NCBI GenBank assembly: GCA_020201295.1
Contig: JAIVHA010000223.1
Location: 1 to 5,382, forward strand
Length of the DNA stretch: 5,382 bases
Direction: 5' to 3'
DNA from: Lysobacteraceae bacterium
Lineage (GTDB): Bacteria > Pseudomonadota > Gammaproteobacteria > DSM-19610
Shown here: one piece after another, positions 1-3,626 of the stretch
How positions within the stretch are numbered: the first letter of the stretch is position 1
How the letters are laid out: every line of letters begins with the position of its first letter
The notes under the pieces: generated by a model
Seen by the model: the letters and a program-made list of their open reading frames with translations, nothing else
What the model was told of the DNA's origin: nothing
The model's database searches: none
Program-made: the position numbers and the translations under genes

Positions 1-40
1 GATGTCTACCAGACAGCCCATCCGCGGACGGGAGGGCGCG

Positions 41-68
41 TTGACCGCCCCGTGCCGTCGACTATACT
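41..68 (+). promoter_or_regulatory. Putative sigma-70 promoter of the VPLPA-CTERM gene
   Basis: TTGACC at 41-46 and TATACT at 63-68 are separated by 16 bp. Each hexamer matches the sigma-70 consensus at five of six positions. Transcription would start near 75, giving a leader of about 44 nt before the ATG at 119. A Shine-Dalgarno GGAGGAG lies at 108-114, four bases before the ATG. Unlike the VPVPA gene on the other strand, no TGGCAC-N5-TTGCT element is seen here, so the two sorted proteins appear to be controlled differently. This is a pattern match only. Confidence 0.6.
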
Positions 69-118
69 GGGCGGACAACCGCGGTACCGAATACCAATAA
101 TAACCAGGGAGGAGAACT

Positions 119-976
119 ATGCGCCATCCAGCCATGCTGGCCGCCGGCCTGTTCGCGGTCGCGACCACCAACGCCCACGCAACCACACTCTCGCAGAGCG
201 ATCTGCCCACCGCCTTGAGCAGTTGCGCAAGCACCACTTGCACCGTCACCCTCGACAGTTCTTACGACACAGATTTCATGAGCGTGTTCATGGTGGCAAG
301 GATGCGTCTGGACGACTCCGCCCACGACATCAACTGGCTGGTACGCTATACCTTGACCGCACCCTCGGCACGTACCTATGTCGCCGATCCGGACTTCGGC
401 ACGAGCAGCACCACGCCTTACAGCGGCTACCTGTGGCTCGAGGCGTCCCAGACACTCGACCTGAGCGGCCAGAACCTATTCACCCTCTACACGGACAAGG
501 TCGTACCAGACCCCGACGTGTACGACTATGGGGACGACCCGTCGACCTGGGTGTTCGGCATGGATAGCCCGGCGGCAATCGCCGGCACTGCCGCCTACTA
601 CCACTCCGGCGATGACGGGTACTACGATCCCGTGGAATACGGCAATCTCGCCGTGATCGATGGCCCGCTGATCTGCATCGAATGTGGCCTCGATGTCCAG
701 TTGAACCTGATCGGGTTGGACTACGCCGCGACCGGCACGAGCACCGTGAACCCGGCGGACGGGCGCGGCCTGCTGCTGTCGCACCACAGTTTCTACGACT
801 CCTACAGCGACACCACACAGGCCTTTTATGTCCAGGCCGTGCCCTTACCCGCCGCCGCGTGGTTGTTCGGCTGGGGGCTGGCCGCCATCGGGCTCGTACG
901 AAAAAGGGGACAGACCCCATTTTCTGGTCCATGTGACCTTAGAGGCGGCTTTTCAACCGCAAAAACGGCACACTAA
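119..976 (+). CDS. Secreted VPLPA-CTERM (PEP-CTERM type) protein of unknown function, with a repeat-derived tail
   Basis: The product is 285 residues. The ATG at 119 is chosen because GGAGGAG (108-114) precedes it and it opens a signal peptide of about 21 residues ending in NAHA. The mature part is acidic and rich in Tyr, Asp, Ser and Thr. It has two close cysteine pairs (C36/C41 and C186/C189) that could form disulfides. I do not recognise a catalytic domain. Residues 241-263 form a classic exosortase sorting signal: VPLPA, a hydrophobic helix (AAWLFGWGLAAIGL), then the basic cluster RKR. In known systems such proteins are exported, held in the inner membrane by this helix, then cut and released or anchored by an exosortase (XrtD is linked to the VPLPA type). 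The oddity is that the protein does not stop after RKR: 22 more residues (264-285) are encoded by the GGGGACAGACCCC repeat and following noncoding-looking DNA, which also supplies the TAA. The gene is convergent with the gene at 1086-2147. Confidence 0.85.
   Translation: MRHPAMLAAGLFAVATTNAHATTLSQSDLPTALSSCASTTCTVTLDSSYDTDFMSVFMVARMRLDDSAHDINWLVRYTLTAPSARTYVADPDFGTSSTTPYSGYLWLEASQTLDLSGQNLFTLYTDKVVPDPDVYDYGDDPSTWVFGMDSPAAIAGTAAYYHSGDDGYYDPVEYGNLAVIDGPLICIECGLDVQLNLIGLDYAATGTSTVNPADGRGLLLSHHSFYDSYSDTTQAFYVQAVPLPAAAWLFGWGLAAIGLVRKRGQTPFSGPCDLRGGFSTAKTAH
901..924 (+). repeat. GGGGACAGACCCC palindromic repeat overlapping the 3' end of the VPLPA gene
   Basis: An A-run, GGGG, ACAGA, CCCC, A and TTTT follow one another, giving a hairpin-capable unit (AAAA/GGGG pairing with CCCC/TTTT around a 5-nt loop). 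From memory, sequences of this form are scattered in many gammaproteobacterial genomes and often flank REP-associated tyrosine (Y1/IS200-like) transposase genes. That link is recalled knowledge, and no such transposase is in this window. The unit begins at the basic cluster codons of the sorting signal, so it has probably replaced the original stop codon. Confidence 0.6.
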
Positions 977-1046
977 GGCACAAACCAGCCATTTTTTTCA
1001 TAAAATTTTCATGTTTTTCATAATGATGAGCCGGTCCGACCCCATT
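937..1046. repeat. Noncoding repeat-like stretch between the convergent genes, ending in a decayed second GACCCCATT unit
   Basis: CCTTAG (937-942) and CTAAGG (973-978) form an inverted pair enclosing GCGGCTTTTCAACCGC. The stretch 955-984 (AACCGCAAAAACGGC followed by ACACTAAGGCACAAA) resembles the degenerate ACCGCAAAGACGCTAAGGCGCAAAG repeats seen between genes in many proteobacteria. An AT-rich part follows, with TTTTCAT three times (995, 1006 and 1015). At 1031-1046, CCGGTCCGACCCCATT looks like a degenerate direct copy of the GGGGACAGACCCCATT at 906-921. Together these suggest a small non-autonomous repeat element or a patch of accumulated intergenic repeats. The TAA of the VPLPA gene lies inside it (974-976). 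Confidence 0.4.
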
Positions 1047-1085
1047 CCGCGGATTCCGCGCGGGAAACCTGGCGCGGGGCCTGGC

Positions 1086-2147
1086 CTATTGGTTAATTGG
1101 CAAGATAGACTGATCGATCTGCTTGTTCCCACTGGCATCGGTCGCCGTTGCGGACACCTCGATGGCCGTGGTGGGAAGATTGACAGCCTGTTTCTTGCCC
1201 TGGATCTTGATCACCTCGCCACCAACGATGGCATGCACCGGCTTGGCGACCCCCAGCACAGCGACAGCAGGATCACACACGTCACTCGCATCCAGATGCA
1301 CCTCTATGAAACTCACCCCGGTACCGTCGACGGAAGTCACCGCCTGACCCGTACGGGTATCACGGAAGGAAATGGCCAGATCGGGGCGAACCGTATCGCG
1401 CACATTCACCGTGGTAGTCGCCGTGTCGTAGTGGCCTCCGGTGGTAGTGGCCGTCACCTGCACAGCATGGCTGCCCAGGGCAAGGAAAGGCTGGATGGAA
1501 GGTCCGCTACCCACCGCCTCGCCATTGATCACCCAGTCGATGGAGCTCAATTCGGCCCCACCCTTCAGGCTCGCGGAAGCCGACAGGGAAACCTCCTTGC
1601 CACCGATGGCGTTGCATTCCTGCACCGTGCCACCCGGGACATGCAGGCTTACTTCCACGCCCGGCGCTGACTCACCGACATCGAATTCGTACACCAGGCT
1701 GAACCCTGGGAAGGGTCCGGTGATCATGGCATGGCCCGGCACGCCATCCCCGTCACTATCCACCGCGCGGAAGCTCATGCCACCGGCATACTCGATCACA
1801 TCCCAGACCTGGTAGGTTGTGAGATTACTTACCGCCCAGCTGGTCTGGATCTGGCCACCCAGCTGTCCCGCACCCACCGTTATAGAACCCGCTTCCGGGT
1901 GGTTATGCACGCCAGGATTCAACAACTCAACCTGGCTATTCATATAGGAACCAAGGAACAACCAGGGATCGATCTCGATACGTGCCTGCTCCGTGTCATA
2001 CTCACCCGTGACCGGGGTCGGAAGCCCGATGCTACTACCGACCGGATCGTACAGCACGGCCGTGCCGGTCAGCGCCAGGATCTCAGCCTGGCAAGGCAAA
2101 CCTGCACTCGCCAACAGCAATAATCCTGCAATGATTGTCTTTTTCAT
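1086..2147 (-). CDS. Secreted two-part protein: module shared with the VPVPA protein, plus Ig/PKD-like domains, without a sorting signal
   Basis: The product is 353 residues. The ATG at 2147 follows GGAGGAG (2151-2157) by three bases and opens a signal peptide of about 21 residues (MKKTIIAGLLLLASAGLPCQA). Residues 33-155 match the neighbouring VPVPA protein at shared landmarks: YDP, VTGxYDT, VGAGQxG, a Trp-rich middle, and DxDGDGxPGxAMIxGPFPxFS near residue 130-150. The Asp-rich DSDGDG could bind calcium. From about residue 170, the sequence looks like two tandem beta-sandwich domains: one of about 80 residues (QECNAIGG to TTTVNVRD) and a second beginning DTVRPDLAIS and running to the end, in the style of PKD/HYR-like domains. 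The stop comes straight after the second domain, with no hydrophobic helix or basic cluster, so it is predicted to be released or bound non-covalently. The function is unknown. It starts 52 bp after the broken dockerin-like gene on the same strand. I see no convincing intrinsic terminator after it. Confidence 0.85.
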   Translation of the reverse strand: MKKTIIAGLLLLASAGLPCQAEILALTGTAVLYDPVGSSIGLPTPVTGEYDTEQARIEIDPWLFLGSYMNSQVELLNPGVHNHPEAGSITVGAGQLGGQIQTSWAVSNLTTYQVWDVIEYAGGMSFRAVDSDGDGVPGHAMITGPFPGFSLVYEFDVGESAPGVEVSLHVPGGTVQECNAIGGKEVSLSASASLKGGAELSSIDWVINGEAVGSGPSIQPFLALGSHAVQVTATTTGGHYDTATTTVNVRDTVRPDLAISFRDTRTGQAVTSVDGTGVSFIEVHLDASDVCDPAVAVLGVAKPVHAIVGGEVIKIQGKKQAVNLPTTAIEVSATATDASGNKQIDQSILPINQ

Positions 2148-2199
2148 GGTCTCCTCCAGTTTTTTTATTTCCTTGACCAGGCAACCTCTCTACCGCGCA

Positions 2200-2756
2200 C
2201 TAGTAGAACAGCACATCTCCCAACACCTTGCCCTGGATCAACAATAGATCACCAGTATTCAGTGCGCCATCCGGCCGCGGCCTGCCATCCACCAGTGGCG
2301 CCACGTCGCCATGTAGCATCTGTTCCGAAGTGGGCGTCAGCTGACCCAGCACAATTCGCCTCGCCAGCAGGACATCAGCAAGATCCACCACCCCGTCCGG
2401 GATGCCGTCGCCGTCCGTATCGGGATCGAGCGGATCGGTGCCGACGACAAAGATCTCGTCATGGTCACTCAGGCCATCGTCGTCGGTGTCGGCGCATCGG
2501 GGGTCGCCCAATCGGGTTGCTTGGTAACGACATGCTGGATCTGGCCGATATTCGAGCTGTCTAAGCCCCCGCCGACCTGGAAATCATTGGCACCGACACC
2601 ATCGGGGCCGGTATAACCCCAGTCGTCGAATTTGATGGTCCCGACCGGGCCCAGGTAGGTGTCCGCGCCGATGGTCGTGGTCCATTCCGCCGCGAAGGCC
2701 GGTCCCGACAGGATGGCACCGACCAGCATGGCGGTCATTGAAATTCACTGTTTCAT
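2200..2756 (-). pseudogene. Broken gene for a secreted TSP3/dockerin-like calcium-binding protein
   Basis: The best-placed start is the ATG at 2756, behind TAGGAG (2760-2765). It reads M-K-Q and then a TGA stop as codon 4 (2747-2745). In the same frame, ISMTAMLVGAILSGPAFA completes a good signal peptide, followed by about 62 residues I do not recognise (AEWTTTIGADTYLG to TKQPDW). That frame then ends at a TGA at 2469-2471. The continuation lies one base back: RCADTDDDGLSDHDE and DPDTDGDGIPD (thrombospondin-type-3/EF-hand-like calcium loops), then two dockerin-like repeats, VDLADVLLARRIVLGQ and LNTGDLLLIQGKVLGD, with a stop at 2200-2202. Losing one C from the C5 run at 2499-2503 explains the switch; with it restored, the gene is 186 codons including the stop. 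Two independent lesions favour a pseudogene. A shorter protein re-initiated at the ATG at 2738 remains possible, as does a sequencing error at the homopolymer. In intact relatives such tails bind calcium and may mediate surface association. Confidence 0.7.
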
Positions 2757-2765
2757 CGACTCCTA
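2754..2765 (-). promoter_or_regulatory. Ribosome binding site that places the start of the broken gene at 2756
   Basis: TAGGAG (2765-2760) is followed by TCG and then ATG AAA CAG TGA. The spacing equals that of the gene at 1086-2147 (GGAGGAG, three bases, ATG). The next in-frame ATG, at 2738, has no Shine-Dalgarno sequence upstream (AAACAGTGAATTTCA). This is the reason for treating the TGA as a nonsense mutation inside the gene rather than taking 2738 as the native start. Confidence 0.55.
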
Positions 2766-2817
2766 CCCAGGACCCCGCCCACGGTCATTATTGTGGTGCC
2801 CACTGTCGTGCGGGATC

Positions 2818-2852
2818 AAAAAAAAACGGGCAGCCGCGCGGCTGCCCGTTTT
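2818..2852 (-). terminator. Strong intrinsic terminator after the VPVPA-CTERM gene
   Basis: Positions 2823-2852 form a perfect 30-bp palindrome: AAAACGGGCAGCCGC and its exact complement. On the - strand it is followed by nine T residues (2826-2818, partly within the stem). It begins about 50 bp after the stop codon at 2902-2904, a typical position. It should end the sigma-54-driven transcript and separate the VPVPA gene from the two genes further along. On the + strand the hairpin is followed by only four T residues, so it may work weakly in that direction. Confidence 0.92.
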
Positions 2853-2901
2853 ATCAACGCCTGCAGCGCCGTTGCAGCACTGCATGCATCGCCGTACTGC
2901 C

Positions 2902-3552
2902 TCAGGCCGCCTTGCGACGACGGGCCACACCGACCAGGCCGACCAGACCGGAGCCGAGCAGCCACACGGCGGCCGGGACCGGGACCGGGGAGACCGCGAG
3001 GCTGGGGGCCGGGTTGACGATGAAGTCCGCGGAGAACATGGGGAACGGACCGTCGATCATCGCCATGCCCGGGATCCCATCGCCGTCGATGTCCAGGCTG
3101 CTGGCGTTGGCGGCGCCCTGGTTCCAGAGCAGGAACACGTCGATGCCAGTGGTAGCGCCCCAGGCGAAGTTGACGTTGGCGCCGACCTGGCCGGCACCGA
3201 CGACGAAGTTGACGTTGGGGTCATTGGTTGGAAGAGGACCTGCGCCGTCGGGATCAACCGCGTCGCTGCCATCGCCGTTCACGTTGATGGTATACGCGCC
3301 CGGCGCATACAGGGTGCCGCCGCTCACCGTCCAGTTTACACCGAAGAACGGGGTGGTGGAGGCGAAGCCGATGGTCATGGCATCGGTGTCGTACCAGCCG
3401 GTCACCGTGGTGTCCGGTGCCAGGGGGGTGCCTGCCGGATCATACATCTGCAGGATGACATTGTCGAAAGCGACCGGGGCGGCATTGGCAACGCCGGCAG
3501 CGGCGAACAGGGCAAGGGCGAGTGCGGTCTTTTTCATTTGCAAACTCTTCAT
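2902..3552 (-). CDS. Secreted VPVPA-CTERM (PEP-CTERM type) protein, sigma-54-controlled
   Basis: The product is 216 residues from the ATG at 3552, which lies six bases after GGAGGAG (3559-3565). The second ATG (3537) is too far from that site, and a TTG at 3576 lies upstream of it, so both are less likely starts. Residues 1-25 are a signal peptide (K-rich start, hydrophobic core, ANA). The mature module (about 37-177) shares YDP, VTGWYDT, VVGAGQVG and DIDGDGIPGMAMIDGPFP with the protein at 1086-2147; the Asp-rich loop (154-160) may bind calcium. Residues 190-216 are the exosortase signal: VPVPAAVWLLGSGLVGLVG, then ARRRKAA at the extreme C-terminus as expected. By analogy it is sorted by an exosortase and ends up extracellular, perhaps in a biofilm or capsule matrix; its own activity is unknown. 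It has its own promoter (3638-3653), two upstream sites and a terminator, so it is probably monocistronic and highly expressed. Confidence 0.9.
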   Translation of the reverse strand: MKSLQMKKTALALALFAAAGVANAAPVAFDNVILQMYDPAGTPLAPDTTVTGWYDTDAMTIGFASTTPFFGVNWTVSGGTLYAPGAYTINVNGDGSDAVDPDGAGPLPTNDPNVNFVVGAGQVGANVNFAWGATTGIDVFLLWNQGAANASSLDIDGDGIPGMAMIDGPFPMFSADFIVNPAPSLAVSPVPVPAAVWLLGSGLVGLVGVARRRKAA

Positions 3553-3558
3553 TTGTAA

Positions 3559-3565
3559 CTCCTCC
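3559..3565 (-). promoter_or_regulatory. Ribosome binding site deciding the start of the VPVPA-CTERM gene
   Basis: GGAGGAG followed by TTACAA and ATG AAG AGT TTG CAA ATG AAA AAG. The six-base spacing selects the ATG at 3552. A start at the later ATG would be 21 bases away, and a start at 3576 would put the ribosome binding site inside the coding region. Confidence 0.75.
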
Positions 3566-3600
3566 AAAGGGGGCAAGCAGTAATTCTTTTAACGTTCGGT

Positions 3601-3626
3601 ATTCACGTCTTCTTGGTTCCGTGAAT
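3601..3626 (-). other. Stem-loop at the predicted 5' end of the VPVPA-CTERM transcript
   Basis: ATTCACG (3601-3607) and CGTGAAT (3620-3626) are a perfect 7-bp inverted repeat with a 12-nt loop. The sigma-54 element places +1 at about 3626-3627, so the RNA would begin with this hairpin, followed by some 50 unstructured-looking bases before the ribosome binding site. A 5'-terminal hairpin is a known way to protect abundant mRNAs from decay. The role here is inferred from position only. Confidence 0.45.

Noticed and set aside
17..32. Imperfect palindrome CCCATCCGCGGACGGG near the left edge
   Set aside because: It has an internal mismatch, no loop and no T run, and its context lies outside the window, so no function can be supported.
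52..567. Open frame of about 171 codons overlapping the VPLPA-CTERM gene
   Set aside because: Arg/His-rich shadow in another frame, without a ribosome binding site. The overlapping gene at 119 has a signal peptide and sorting signal.
1048..1060. CGCGG-ATT-CCGCG hairpin as terminator for the convergent genes
   Set aside because: The stem is only 5 bp and no T run follows on either strand.
2469..2511. Programmed -1 ribosomal frameshift joining the two halves of the dockerin-like gene
   Set aside because: The C5 run does not form a proper X-XXY-YYZ slippery heptamer in the reading frame, no clear stimulatory hairpin follows, and the gene carries a separate nonsense codon. Mutation or sequencing error is simpler.
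2745..2747. TGA read as selenocysteine or tryptophan
   Set aside because: It lies at codon 4 of a signal peptide where selenocysteine has no role, and TGA acts as a normal stop elsewhere in the window (the VPVPA gene ends in TGA).
3553..3576. TTG start at 3576 extending the VPVPA protein by eight residues
   Set aside because: The extension would place GGAGGAG inside the coding region and put extra acidic residues before the signal peptide. The ATG at 3552 has ideal spacing.
2659..3583. Long + strand open frames (up to about 299 codons) opposite the VPVPA and dockerin-like genes
   Set aside because: They are antisense to a gene with signal peptide, sorting signal, ribosome binding site and terminator. 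They cross the terminator palindrome and show no domain or ribosome binding site.
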